Shown in pieces: positions 9,023 to 18,698 of a stretch of DNA of 40,719 bases. The position numbers and the translations under genes were made by a program. Positions within the stretch are counted from its first letter, which is position 1. Every line of letters begins with the position of its first letter. This DNA is from Mycobacterium attenuatum (GTDB taxonomy: Bacteria > Actinomycetota > Actinomycetes > Mycobacteriales > Mycobacteriaceae), in NCBI RefSeq assembly GCF_900566085.1, contig NZ_UPHT01000178.1:1-40719 (forward strand), in the 5' to 3' direction. The notes under the pieces are model-generated. The model had not been told where the DNA came from, did no database searches, and saw only the letters and a program-made list of their open reading frames with translations.

Positions 9023-9090
9023 TCGTCGCTGAATCGGCGGGTTCCTGCACCAAAAATTTTCGGCGCTCACCCTTTCCGCCCTCCTGGGCT

Positions 9091-10488
9091 CTACCTGCGC
9101 AGCGCCATCTGATAGCGACTCTCTTCTGGAGGGGAAACCCGCCGGATCGGCAATTCCCGATGGCGTGGAGTGCTGATGAGGTTGTGCCGCAGGATCACTT
9201 TGTCGACGCCGGAATGCGGACCTAGATAGGTTGTCGCGTTCGGCCACGCCACCTTGGCGTCCGAGCCGACCTGCGCCCCGATCAGCCGGGCAAATTGCTC
9301 GAAGCGCGGTCCGACGGTCACGATGCCGCCGGCAGCGGCCGAGCGCACGGCGAACTGCGTGAAGGTTTGCGCGTCAGCCAGGCTGATGCTCACGTCTACG
9401 TCGTCGAACGGCATGTAGACCGGATACCGGTTCACGGTCTGGCCGACCAGCACACCCGCGGACCCAATCGGCAGCTGGCAGTGATGGTTGGGCACCAGGT
9501 TCTGCCCCTGCAGGGCGGGGCGTTGGCCACCGTAAAGGCGGGAGAACCCGCGCGGCGTCTTGGGCTTGCCCACCGTGGTCAGTAGCACCGTGGACTGCGG
9601 CGACATCCCGGGAGCGATGCGGACCCTGGTGATGGTGTGGTCGGCGCGCGCCGACCACCACAAGTCCGGGCCGCCCGGTGCGGTGTAGGCCGCGGTGTAG
9701 GCGTCGTGGCCTTTGATCATCGACCACTTCTCCCGGACAAAGCCGATGTCGATGGCATGGTCGTAATCGTCGAAGCTGCGTCCGCACACCGCATCGACAC
9801 CATTGCTGGCCAGGCTGTCGGCGATGCGAGTGGCCGAGGCCACTAGATAACGGGCCAACCCGGCGACTCCGGCGTCACGCCGCTGCGCCGACTTGCGGGT
9901 ACGTTCGGGGTTGGCGCGCAACATGATCCACGTCCGGCGATTCGCCGGAGCCGGGTCGGCGCCGAGCACCTGCTGGTAGAGGTTCACCACATCCGGCGCG
10001 GCGGTGTGGCCGACACGGTAGCCGGCCGACACCACGTCTGCCTCCAAGTCGGGGCAGTGCACCGACAGCAACTCCTCCAACAGCCGGGTGTCCAGAACGT
10101 CGTCGGTGTGGGCTTGCCCGTCGACGATCACCGTCGGGGTGAACGGCCGCGGCTTGAGTTCGATGACCGCGATCAGGCACTCGCGCCGCCACCGCACCGC
10201 GACGTGGTCACCGGGCTTGACGGTGGCGCCGACGACCGGCTCGGAGGGAATGTCCGGGGGTTTGCGACGCCGGCGCAGCCAGGCAAAGACCGTCGCCACC
10301 CAGCCGGTCACCCGCCGCCCGAAGAAGGTAACCACGGCCACGATGGCGGCCACCGCCGTTATGGCGATGCCCGCCCACCAATAGCGCGTGTGCAGGAACA
10401 GCATGATGCAGGGCGGGCCCAGCACCGCGACGACCAACGTGTGGCCGGTACTGAACCGCAGCCGTATCGGACTGAATGGATTCCTCAT
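9091..10488 (-). CDS. eccE1: EccE1, ESX-1 membrane complex component
   Basis: The protein has 465 residues (462 recalled for Rv3882c). The ATG at 10488 (MRNPFSPIRLRFSTGH) is chosen because it gives the family length and overlaps the mycP1 stop by four bases; the frame stays open further upstream, inside mycP1. Two N-terminal transmembrane helices (residues ~15-60) are followed by a large soluble domain with a basic segment AWLRRRRKPPD. EccE sits at the periphery of the ESX membrane complex next to MycP. Confidence 0.93.
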   Translation of the reverse strand: MRNPFSPIRLRFSTGHTLVVAVLGPPCIMLFLHTRYWWAGIAITAVAAIVAVVTFFGRRVTGWVATVFAWLRRRRKPPDIPSEPVVGATVKPGDHVAVRWRRECLIAVIELKPRPFTPTVIVDGQAHTDDVLDTRLLEELLSVHCPDLEADVVSAGYRVGHTAAPDVVNLYQQVLGADPAPANRRTWIMLRANPERTRKSAQRRDAGVAGLARYLVASATRIADSLASNGVDAVCGRSFDDYDHAIDIGFVREKWSMIKGHDAYTAAYTAPGGPDLWWSARADHTITRVRIAPGMSPQSTVLLTTVGKPKTPRGFSRLYGGQRPALQGQNLVPNHHCQLPIGSAGVLVGQTVNRYPVYMPFDDVDVSISLADAQTFTQFAVRSAAAGGIVTVGPRFEQFARLIGAQVGSDAKVAWPNATTYLGPHSGVDKVILRHNLISTPRHRELPIRRVSPPEESRYQMALRR

Positions 10489-11825
10489 CGGCGCCTCAGC
10501 GCCCGCGCGCTCAGCCCGCCCAGTCCCAGCGCCAGCGTCAGGCCCAGAACCGACAGCGCCACGATGGTGATCGGCCGACGATCGGGGCCCGGCTCCACCA
10601 CCGGAGGCGGAAGTCGCCGGACGTTGAACGGTACCGACGCGGGCCCGGGTGGGATGTCCCACGTCAACGCCGCAACCGAATTGATCACGCCGGCGCCGAC
10701 GAGGTTGTCGACCCCGCCACCCGGATGTCGCGCAGTTGCGGTGATCCGGTTCATCACCTGCACCGGCGTCAGCTCCGGGAACCGCTGGCGCACCAGCGCA
10801 GCCAGACCCGAAACGTAGGCCGCGGCAAACGAGGTCCCCGCGATCGGGACGGGGCCTTCCCGCCCCGGCAGGGCGTTCACCGGCTCACCGTGGTCCCCGA
10901 GGGCGACGATGTTCTCCGCCGGAGCCGCCACCGCCACCCACGGTCCATGCATGGAGAAGGAGCTGGGCACGCCGCTTTCACCGATACCGCCCACGGTCAG
11001 CACCAGGGGTGCATACCAGGCGGGGGTGACGACTGTCTGCACCTTGTTCCAGCCACGCGGGTCGCCGGGTATCGACGCGTCCGGCAGCGGGTTCTGCGCG
11101 CAGTCGCCACCGGTGTTCCCGGCCGCGACGACCACCACGACATTCTTGACGTTAACCGCGTAATTGATGGCCGCGCCCAGACTGAGCTCATCGATGGGGC
11201 GGGTCACCTTGTAACAAGCGGCTTCACTGATGTTGATCACACCGGCGCCCAGATTGGCCGCATGCACGACCGCACGGGCCAGGCTGCGGATGGACCCGGC
11301 CGCCGGGGTGGCGTTGGGGTCGTTGGGATTGGGTTGGCTGCCAACCGGTTCGAACGCCTCCGACGTCTGACGCAACGAAAGCAGCCGGGCGTCGGGCGCG
11401 ACTCCGACGAACCCGTCGGTAGGCGCGGGCCGCCCCGCGATGATGGAGGCGGTCAGCGTGCCGTGCGCGTCACAGTCGGACAGGCCGTCACCGGCCTGGT
11501 CGACGAAGTCCCCACCCGGTTCCGCGGGTACCCGTGGCGAGGCGTCGACACCGGTGTCGATCACGGCTACCGTCACCCCGGCCCCGGTTGCGAACCTATG
11601 CGCCTCCGAAACGCCGAGATAGGTGTTGCTCCACGGTGGATCGTGAAAGCTCGAATCCGGCAAGGTGGTCGGACTCGAGCACAGGACGCGCTGCTCGGTG
11701 GGCTGGTCGGGACCCGTCACGTCGGGTGGCACCGCACCGGGATCGATCGACGGCGGATTGATTGCCAACGCGGGCGGCGCGTTGAGCAACGCCAGCACCA
11801 CCGCCGTCAGCAAGATCCGGTGCAC
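10485..11825 (-). CDS. mycP1: MycP1, ESX-1 mycosin (subtilisin-like protease)
   Basis: The 446 residues equal Rv3883c. An N-terminal signal peptide (residues 1-~22, ending ALA) precedes the N-extension. The catalytic triad is visible: Asp in VAVIDTGVD (~90), His in CDAHGT (~121) and Ser in GTSFAAAY (~332), with the oxyanion Asn in AAGNTGG. A C-terminal helix (VALSVLGLTLALGLGGLSA) and an Arg-rich tail anchor it in the inner membrane. MycP1 cleaves EspB and also stabilises the ESX-1 complex. It starts at GTG 11825. Confidence 0.96.
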   Translation of the reverse strand: MHRILLTAVVLALLNAPPALAINPPSIDPGAVPPDVTGPDQPTEQRVLCSSPTTLPDSSFHDPPWSNTYLGVSEAHRFATGAGVTVAVIDTGVDASPRVPAEPGGDFVDQAGDGLSDCDAHGTLTASIIAGRPAPTDGFVGVAPDARLLSLRQTSEAFEPVGSQPNPNDPNATPAAGSIRSLARAVVHAANLGAGVINISEAACYKVTRPIDELSLGAAINYAVNVKNVVVVVAAGNTGGDCAQNPLPDASIPGDPRGWNKVQTVVTPAWYAPLVLTVGGIGESGVPSSFSMHGPWVAVAAPAENIVALGDHGEPVNALPGREGPVPIAGTSFAAAYVSGLAALVRQRFPELTPVQVMNRITATARHPGGGVDNLVGAGVINSVAALTWDIPPGPASVPFNVRRLPPPVVEPGPDRRPITIVALSVLGLTLALGLGGLSARALRRR

Positions 11826-11950
11826 CCCGGAATCACTCCGTTCATTGAGCCGCGTTGCCGACCTGGCATCTGCGTGTCAGGTCTGCGTGCATTTTAGACG
11901 TAACGGCCGCGTAAACAACGGTTTTCCCGCCGGGGCCGGGTCACGGTTTG

Positions 11951-13828
11951 CTACCAGACGATGGCGGACATGTCGCGGTTGTCCGAACACACGCTGCGCA
12001 CCGCGGCCTGAAGATCGGCGGCGGTGATGACCTGCAGATCCTCGACCGACACCGGTTGGCCGGCCCGCTTTTGGGCGACCACTCGGGTATCACGGAACCC
12101 TTCGGCGCGTTCGATGACGTTGCGGGCGAACCGGCCGTTTTGCATCGCGTCGATACCGTGCCGGCCACCGGGAGTGGTGTAGTTGCGGATGGTGGTAGCC
12201 GCATTCAGAAACGTCTCGCGCGCGCCGTCGTCGAGCATGCTGGCGCGGGGCGTGGCGTACCGTTGGCCGATTTCAACGATCTCGGCCGGCGAATAAGACT
12301 CAAAGCGCAGTTTGCGGTTGAACCGGCCGGCCAAACCCGGGTTGACAGAAAGGAATTCGTCCACCTGGTCCTCATAGCCGGCCCCGATGAAGCAGAAGTC
12401 GAAACGGTGGGCTTCCAAGGCGACCAAGAGTTGGTTGACTGCCTCCATGCCGATCATGTCCGGTGTGCCGTCCTGGTGGCGTTCCACCAGGGAGTAGAAC
12501 TCATCCATGAAAATGATTCTGCCCATTGATTTTTCGATTAGCTCGTTGGTTTTCGGGCCGGACTCGCCGATGTAGTGCCCGCAGAAGTCCGAGCGGCGGA
12601 CCTCCCGGATTTCGGGGTGCCGCACGATTCCCATGCCGGCGTAAATCTTGCCCAGGGCTTCGGCGGTGGTGGTCTTACCGGTGCCCGGGGGCCCGACCAG
12701 CAACATATGGTTGGTCTGACCCTCGACGGGCAGGCCATGTTCGAGCCGCATCATGCGCACCTCGAGCTGATCCTCAAGTGCGGCTACCGCCTGCTTGACC
12801 GCGGCCAGACCGACTTGTCTGGCCAGCAGCTCGCGGCCCTCGGCCAATAGCTCGGCCCGCCGCTCGACCGCGTCGTCGTCGTCGAGTTGGTCACGGCTTT
12901 TGGCCGTGGCGGGATCCCACTTGTCGGTGCGGCTGGCGATGGTTTGCTCGTCGGTCACCACCAGCCGAAGATTGGGGTCTGCCAAAGCTTCCTTGGCCTG
13001 CTCGGTCAACACTCCGTTGATCGTTGCCTTCGACAGCCAGATCTGAGCCTTGTCCTCTTCGCGCAGCTGGCGATACACCATCCCGCGCACGTACGCCAGA
13101 TCAGCCACCAGCAACGGAATGTCGGCCGGGCCGATCGAAGCGGTCAGCACATGGGCATCGAAGCGGCCAGACGACTTGTTGTGCCCGATCACGTCGACGC
13201 GGTCCAGCCAATCCAGGGCAACGCGGCCCTGCCCTAGATGCGCTGCGGCGTGAGCGGCCAGCGCGCAAATCGAGGCGGTTACCGCCGACATGACGATCGC
13301 CTGCGGCGGTAAGTCTTCGGCGGCGGTCAACAACACATCGGGCCAACGCTGCGTGACAAACATCAGGAAAGCCTTGGCCAACTGATGCCACTGATAACTA
13401 CGCCACGAATCCAACAGGTCGCGGTTAGCCAACAGCGTCTCCGCCTCGGCGTACTCCCCCGCAATTGTCAGCGCCGAGGACAGCGCCAGCCCTACCTGCG
13501 ATGCGTCGGTCACCGTGATACCGACGTAAGGGCCCAGCTGGATGTCAGCGGATAGCGTCCGGCCGATCCGCGTGGTCTCGCGGTGCAGCCACTCGCTGTT
13601 GGCGTAGAGCTGTTTGAGCGATGCCAGTTCACCGTCGCCGCAGGCGATCCGACCCAGCCAGGCGTCAGCCATCGACGGGTCGGCATCGGTGGCCGCGACG
13701 AACTCGGCCAAGGCGGCCTTAACGCCTTGGCGAGCCATGACCGTCATAGCCAGATCGAAATGTCTACGCGCGGTTTGCAAATCACCCATTGCATCCACCA
13801 TCCTCGACAGCGCGGCCGGAGTCATCAT
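11951..13828 (-). CDS. eccA2: EccA2, ESX-2 cytosolic AAA+ ATPase
   Basis: The protein has up to 625 residues (619 recalled for Rv3884c). The start is uncertain: ATG at 13828, 13825, 13801 or 13789 are all in frame, and only 13789 has a GGTGG-like site at good distance. Residues ~15-290 form a TPR-like helical domain. The C-terminal CbxX/CfxQ-type AAA+ domain has Walker A GPPGTGKTT near residue 376 and Walker B IIFMDEF near 434. EccA proteins are thought to act on substrate-chaperone complexes such as EspG-PE/PPE. It is the last gene of the ESX-2 block, 78 bases after eccE2, and 125 bases separate it from mycP1. Confidence 0.93.
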   Translation of the reverse strand: MMTPAALSRMVDAMGDLQTARRHFDLAMTVMARQGVKAALAEFVAATDADPSMADAWLGRIACGDGELASLKQLYANSEWLHRETTRIGRTLSADIQLGPYVGITVTDASQVGLALSSALTIAGEYAEAETLLANRDLLDSWRSYQWHQLAKAFLMFVTQRWPDVLLTAAEDLPPQAIVMSAVTASICALAAHAAAHLGQGRVALDWLDRVDVIGHNKSSGRFDAHVLTASIGPADIPLLVADLAYVRGMVYRQLREEDKAQIWLSKATINGVLTEQAKEALADPNLRLVVTDEQTIASRTDKWDPATAKSRDQLDDDDAVERRAELLAEGRELLARQVGLAAVKQAVAALEDQLEVRMMRLEHGLPVEGQTNHMLLVGPPGTGKTTTAEALGKIYAGMGIVRHPEIREVRRSDFCGHYIGESGPKTNELIEKSMGRIIFMDEFYSLVERHQDGTPDMIGMEAVNQLLVALEAHRFDFCFIGAGYEDQVDEFLSVNPGLAGRFNRKLRFESYSPAEIVEIGQRYATPRASMLDDGARETFLNAATTIRNYTTPGGRHGIDAMQNGRFARNVIERAEGFRDTRVVAQKRAGQPVSVEDLQVITAADLQAAVRSVCSDNRDMSAIVW

Positions 13829-13906
13829 GGCTGCAGGCAGCCTCGACGGCGTCGCCGCTTGTGCTGGGTGCGCTCATTACACTGTGCCTCAACGTCGATC
13901 GAGTCC

Positions 13907-15526
13907 CTACGTGGCGACAGACATCGTGACCGGCTCAAGACTGACGTAGCGGTTCTCGGCGCGGAACATCTCCATCTCTACCAGCCAATCATGCCCCGCT
14001 GCACTGACTTTCACCATCGTACGGTCGACCTGCTCGATGGTCACCTCAAACCCGTGCCTGAGCCCCTCGGGAAGGGCGGTACCGGAGGGCGCGACGGTGA
14101 TGACGTTGGCCGGCCGCGGCGTGGGCGCAATCGCGACGTCCCCGATATCAAGGCCGCCCTCAATTACGTTGTCGCCGCCCCTTTTCCGCCGTCCCACATA
14201 CTCCACGACGCTGACCGTGGTGCGGGGCGCGGGGCGCGGGGTGCTGACAATGCTGACCTCGGGCATCCGTACGCTGGCCCAACGCTCTTGATGGCGGGTG
14301 TGCACACAGACCCGCTCGCCAGCGCCGACAGTGCGGATGACGATCCGCTTGGCAATGGCATCGTCGGCTGCCACGAACACCCGTGACAGCTCACCGGCAT
14401 CGGTGACCGGAATCATCAGCCGGTCGCCATTGGGCAATTTGCCCACCAATACGCCCGATGGCCCAATTTCGGTGGCCAGTTGCGCCGGCAGCGGGCTGCG
14501 CCGCAGACCGCGCAGGTATGGACGCGGCCCGCACATGTTGGCCGCCGCGGCTGCGGCCTGTTCTCCGTTGAGGCGGCGCAAGATCACGCTGGGCGGGGTG
14601 GGCGCCGGCGTGGGGGTACGCACGGTGATGGTCGCGGTGCACGTTGCATCCGGATATACCGTCACGTTTTGGATGACCTCATCGGCGCGCAGGGTCCATG
14701 CCTGGGCAAGGATCTGCGACGAAATCGCCGCGGGCGGGTAAGCGTATGTGGTCATCCAGCCCAATTCTCCGCGGATGGCCTTCCACCGCTGCGCGTTTCC
14801 GGCTATCGCGTCCGAGCCTAGCCGCCGATCCAGCTCGACCAGGTCCGTCGCGGTCGCCACCCGGGCCCGCAGGCCTTGGCAGCGCAGCGAGCTGGCGATG
14901 CGCTGGGCAACCGAAATTGCCGCCACCCCAACGCTGTTGCGCCACTGCAACGCCTGCGCGTTGGCGATGATCGGCAACCGCATGATCAGCCATGTTTCGC
15001 GCCTGCCCGCGTAGGGCGGGGTGCCGATCTCCGAGTCGTACACCCGCGGGTAGTCGCCGACGGTGCCGGTCCGCGATCCGAGCGCCATGACGCTGAGTGA
15101 ATCGAGTTCCAGGCCCAGCGGATGGCGCAACATCGGTAGCAGCTCGGAGATGTCGAGGACATTGTCGGTTTCGACCGTCACCGAGCCGGTCACCGTGGTT
15201 GCCCGGTGTGCTCTGCCGAGCAGTTGCACCGCCACCACCGCGGTGCCGCCTTGCACCCGGACGCCGCCTCCGGATCGGTTGTTGGCCACGGTAATTGGAG
15301 CATCCCAGTTGATGGGGCGCCGGCCATGCAGCCGCAGCACCGCCCACGACCACGCCGGCTGGCCCCACCACCGGACGAAAACCAGCCCGACACCAACCAG
15401 CAGAGCGACCGCCGCTCCGAGGTAGCCGCCGACGGCCCAGCCCACCACCGCGAACAGGAATACCACCCAGACGCCGACAACGCGTCGAGTGCTGACCGAG
15501 GTGAACCCGGTCAGCCTAGACCTCAT
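13907..15526 (-). CDS. eccE2: EccE2, ESX-2 membrane complex component
   Basis: The protein has 539 residues (537 recalled for Rv3885c). Two transmembrane helices lie at residues ~15-55 (VVGVWVVFLFAVVGWAVGGY and the next), then a large soluble domain like EccE1 with HGRRPINWDAP near residue 70. The ATG overlaps the mycP2 stop by four bases, the same arrangement as mycP1-eccE1 in ESX-1. Confidence 0.93.
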   Translation of the reverse strand: MRSRLTGFTSVSTRRVVGVWVVFLFAVVGWAVGGYLGAAVALLVGVGLVFVRWWGQPAWSWAVLRLHGRRPINWDAPITVANNRSGGGVRVQGGTAVVAVQLLGRAHRATTVTGSVTVETDNVLDISELLPMLRHPLGLELDSLSVMALGSRTGTVGDYPRVYDSEIGTPPYAGRRETWLIMRLPIIANAQALQWRNSVGVAAISVAQRIASSLRCQGLRARVATATDLVELDRRLGSDAIAGNAQRWKAIRGELGWMTTYAYPPAAISSQILAQAWTLRADEVIQNVTVYPDATCTATITVRTPTPAPTPPSVILRRLNGEQAAAAAANMCGPRPYLRGLRRSPLPAQLATEIGPSGVLVGKLPNGDRLMIPVTDAGELSRVFVAADDAIAKRIVIRTVGAGERVCVHTRHQERWASVRMPEVSIVSTPRPAPRTTVSVVEYVGRRKRGGDNVIEGGLDIGDVAIAPTPRPANVITVAPSGTALPEGLRHGFEVTIEQVDRTMVKVSAAGHDWLVEMEMFRAENRYVSLEPVTMSVAT

Positions 15527-17184
15527 CGCGCCCTCCGCAGCCGGGCCGCGATCGCCGCCACCAGCACACCGGCAGCAACCGCACCGACAAATCCGATAGC
15601 AATATTGCGGGCCCGGTGATCGGGTGGCGGAGGCGGCGGCGCGGGGATGATCACGCGGCTCCGGGAACCCGGCGCCAACCGGTCGCCGGCAGGGATATTG
15701 AACGTCAGAGCCGCGACCGGATCGACCAGTCCATAGCCCACGCGGTTGTCGACTCCCGCGGGCGGGTTGTGCGCCGACTGGACGATCCGGTTGATCACCT
15801 GATGCGCACTGAGCTCAGGGAATTTTGCCCGGACCAACGCGGCGACACCGCTGACGTATGCCGCCGAAAAGCTGGTGCCCCAAAACGGCATGTTTTTCTC
15901 GCCCGGCCTCGACGGCGGATACGCGTTGACCGGTCCGCCACCTTGCGGCGAGAGACCCATGATGTGGGTCCCGGGCGCGGCCACGCCCACCCAGGGTCCG
16001 GACATGCTCTTGTCCAGGGGTGCGCCGCTGCCGTCGACGGCGCCCACGGACAGCACATAGTCGGCGAACCAAGACGGTGAGGAGATCACCTTGACCTGAT
16101 GCCAGTCCCGCGGATCCGACGGGTCCAGTGGGTCATACATCGGGTTGTTGTCGCAGCCGGCTTCGCCGTCGTTGCCGGCCGCGGCGACGATCACCGCGTC
16201 CTTGACGGTGGCCGCGTACCACAGTGCCGCACCCAGTGCGCGCTGGTCAGCGGGGGCTACCGCCGGTAGACAGGAGGTCACCGAAATGTTGATCACTTTG
16301 GCGCCCATGTTCGCCGCGTGCACCACTGCGCGCGCAACCGTATTGAGCGTGCCCGCCTTGACACGCTCGTCAGAGTGGGGATCCGCTGGTGGCGGGTTGA
16401 CCGGCTCGAAGGCACGCGAGGACTGGCGAATCGAGATGATGGTTGCGTGGGGGGCAACACCCACCACCCCGTCCGGCGCGCCCGGCGGGAGCGGCGGTAC
16501 TGCCGGTTCGTCCTCGGTCTGCGGATCCGGCGGTCCATTGGACGGCGCCATCGCGCCCGCTTCCTCAGGTGGTGGCGGTGGCGGCGGAACGGTTTGGGTG
16601 ATCGTCACCGGTGTCGGCGGCGGGGGTGGCAACACCGGAGGCGGCACCTCCACGGGCGGCGGCGGCGCTCCGATGGACGGCGGCGGGGCGGCCGGCGGCG
16701 GGAACGCCGGAGTGGCCGGCATAGGCCGTGGCATCGGCACAATCCCTTGCGGCGCAGCTCCGATGATCGAGCTCACCACCGTGCCGTGCGCGTCACAATC
16801 GGATAGCCCGTCTTCGCTCATGATGTAGTCGCCACCGGGCACGACCGGCAATCGCGGGTTGGGGGTGACCCCGGTGTCGATGACGGCCACCGGCACGCCG
16901 TTGCCGGTGCTGTACTGCCAGGCCTTGCTGATGTTGAGCAGGTTGAAACCCGGCGCCAGCTGCGCCACATCGGGGTTCTTCACGGTGATCGGAGCGGAGC
17001 AGCTGTTGGAGCGGCGCATCGGTTGCTCCGGTCGCGGCGATCCGTCCGGAGGCACCAGGGCGGGATCCACCGATGGTGGTGGGATAGCCTGCGCGGCAGT
17101 GACATTGGTGGTCAGGGCGACCAAAGCGACTGCCACGCTGGCCGCCGCGGCGCGCAAGCACCCGCGTGCTAGTGGCGAAGCCAT
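15523..17184 (-). CDS. mycP2: MycP2, ESX-2 mycosin
   Basis: The protein has 553 residues (550 recalled for Rv3886c). The ATG at 17184 (MASPLARG) is chosen because it begins a signal peptide (VAVALVALTTNVTAAQA) and follows GGGGGGA; the frame is open far upstream but inside eccD2. The triad: Asp in VAVIDTGVT (~98), His in CDAHGT (~129), Ser in GTSFSAAYVSG (~436). Between His and Ser is a Pro-rich loop of ~90 residues, absent from MycP1 and typical of MycP2. A C-terminal transmembrane helix and an Arg-rich tail follow. It overlaps the eccD2 end by 16 bases. Confidence 0.94.
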   Translation of the reverse strand: MASPLARGCLRAAAASVAVALVALTTNVTAAQAIPPPSVDPALVPPDGSPRPEQPMRRSNSCSAPITVKNPDVAQLAPGFNLLNISKAWQYSTGNGVPVAVIDTGVTPNPRLPVVPGGDYIMSEDGLSDCDAHGTVVSSIIGAAPQGIVPMPRPMPATPAFPPPAAPPPSIGAPPPPVEVPPPVLPPPPPTPVTITQTVPPPPPPPEEAGAMAPSNGPPDPQTEDEPAVPPLPPGAPDGVVGVAPHATIISIRQSSRAFEPVNPPPADPHSDERVKAGTLNTVARAVVHAANMGAKVINISVTSCLPAVAPADQRALGAALWYAATVKDAVIVAAAGNDGEAGCDNNPMYDPLDPSDPRDWHQVKVISSPSWFADYVLSVGAVDGSGAPLDKSMSGPWVGVAAPGTHIMGLSPQGGGPVNAYPPSRPGEKNMPFWGTSFSAAYVSGVAALVRAKFPELSAHQVINRIVQSAHNPPAGVDNRVGYGLVDPVAALTFNIPAGDRLAPGSRSRVIIPAPPPPPPDHRARNIAIGFVGAVAAGVLVAAIAARLRRAR

Positions 17185-18698
17185 GCGAACAGTCCCCCCA
17201 GAGCTGCGGCCGCCGGCAAGAACACGATCATGGCCAGCACTTCCAGCCATTCCACGGTCAACCGGATGAGCGGTCTGAACCGCACCGCCGGCACCAAAAG
17301 CGCTGCCGCCAAACCCGATGCGGCAAAAACGACGACTGCCACCACGGGCCACAAAAGGCCGGCCTGGACATCCCGCGGTGCAGCAAGGGCGTATTTCACA
17401 ACCCCCGCACACACTGCGGCGGACGCCCCGCACACCAGCGCGACCGCTTGGTATTTCGCGGCGAATCCGCGGCCTTGGGTGATGACGATCCCCACTGCCA
17501 GAGCGGCGACCATTAATGCCAACCAGGCCCACGGACCCCCCGGCGTCAATACCCCCCACACCGCGACGGGCAGTACGACCGACACCCCGACGCACACACC
17601 TACCTGCACCGCATTGACCAGCCGCGCGGATGCGGCGATAGCTGCGCCACGGGCGGAGATGTCGGTGAGCTCGTTGTCCTCGTCCTCCGTGTCGGCCTCG
17701 CTGACCGGCGAGACCGTGTCGACCGGCATGCCCTCGCGGCGCGCGAACAGGTCCCGGCCCGTGATCGATCCGAAGTGCGGTGGGCGTACCCGTGCCACCC
17801 ATAGCGAGATAGTGGGAGTCATGCGGACCAGAACAAGCAGGCCGACCAGCACCCAGATCGCCAGCACTTGCACCGTCGCCGGCTGAAACATGCGGATGAG
17901 GGCAACTGCGGCCAAGATCCCGCACACGGTCACGACACCGGTGACCACCGCGGTCTGCCACCGTTTGCGAGTCACCACGCCGATCGCGACCGCACCCAGC
18001 AGCACCACAATGAAGCCGATCAGCCCGTGCGGCGCACCGAGTTTGCCCGGTGGCGCACAGGCAGCGCCGACGGCCAGTGATACCACCGCCAGCCACCCGA
18101 AGCCACTGAACAGGTCGCGTCGTTCCCGCCAGCCCCACCACACCACCGAAGCCCCGACCAGCAACAGAACACCAACTCCGGCCGCCACCGCGGCCGGCAT
18201 CAGGCTGTCGGTAAAGGTGCGGGTCCGCAAGGCTAGGACCACTACCACCGCCACCGTCATGGCGATGATCGCGATGGCCGTATGCGCGGCAGTCAGCGGG
18301 GTAACCGGCGCGAACATCCGGTCGCCACCGTCACGGCCCAGCCATTTGCCCATGGCCGCCAGTCCCGTCGACAGCGACTCGTACTGCGGCTCGAAGGCCT
18401 CTCCGGCGACCCGCGGCACCAGGACCAGGGTGTCACCGTCTTGCACTCCAAGCTCGTCGAGGCTCTTGTTGATATCCAGCCGGACCCCGTTGATCTTCTG
18501 TAGCTCGTAACTGCCCGCCGGCAGCGCGACCCCGTCAAGCCCTTTTCGCTTCAGGTCGGCGTCGAACAGCTCGACCATTCCCTCGAAGAATCCCTCCACC
18601 GGAATTCCGGCCGGAAACACCTGGGAAGACAGATGCTTGTCGTAGCAAATATTGACTGCACACCGGGCCGGGAAAGCGACCTTGTGCGGGGTTGTCAC
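17169..18698 (-). CDS. eccD2: EccD2, ESX-2 membrane channel component
   Basis: The 509 residues equal Rv3887c. An N-terminal ubiquitin-like domain (residues ~10-95, with FDADLKRKGLDGV and QDGDTLVLVPRVAG) is followed by multiple transmembrane segments from ~residue 135, with an acidic cytosolic loop SEADTEDEDNELTD. It shares architecture with EccD1 but little sequence, as expected for paralogous ESX systems. It overlaps the preceding ATPase gene by four bases. Confidence 0.94.
   Translation of the reverse strand: MTTPHKVAFPARCAVNICYDKHLSSQVFPAGIPVEGFFEGMVELFDADLKRKGLDGVALPAGSYELQKINGVRLDINKSLDELGVQDGDTLVLVPRVAGEAFEPQYESLSTGLAAMGKWLGRDGGDRMFAPVTPLTAAHTAIAIIAMTVAVVVVLALRTRTFTDSLMPAAVAAGVGVLLLVGASVVWWGWRERRDLFSGFGWLAVVSLAVGAACAPPGKLGAPHGLIGFIVVLLGAVAIGVVTRKRWQTAVVTGVVTVCGILAAVALIRMFQPATVQVLAIWVLVGLLVLVRMTPTISLWVARVRPPHFGSITGRDLFARREGMPVDTVSPVSEADTEDEDNELTDISARGAAIAASARLVNAVQVGVCVGVSVVLPVAVWGVLTPGGPWAWLALMVAALAVGIVITQGRGFAAKYQAVALVCGASAAVCAGVVKYALAAPRDVQAGLLWPVVAVVVFAASGLAAALLVPAVRFRPLIRLTVEWLEVLAMIVFLPAAAALGGLFAWLRH

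Noticed and set aside
10476..11897. 473-codon plus-strand frame opposite mycP1
   Set aside because: Mirror of a GC-rich gene; mycP1 on the minus strand has signal peptide and full catalytic triad.
15523..18141. 872-codon open frame around mycP2
   Set aside because: The first ~320 codons lie inside eccD2 in another frame and have Arg/Gly-biased composition; the signal peptide at 17184 marks the start.
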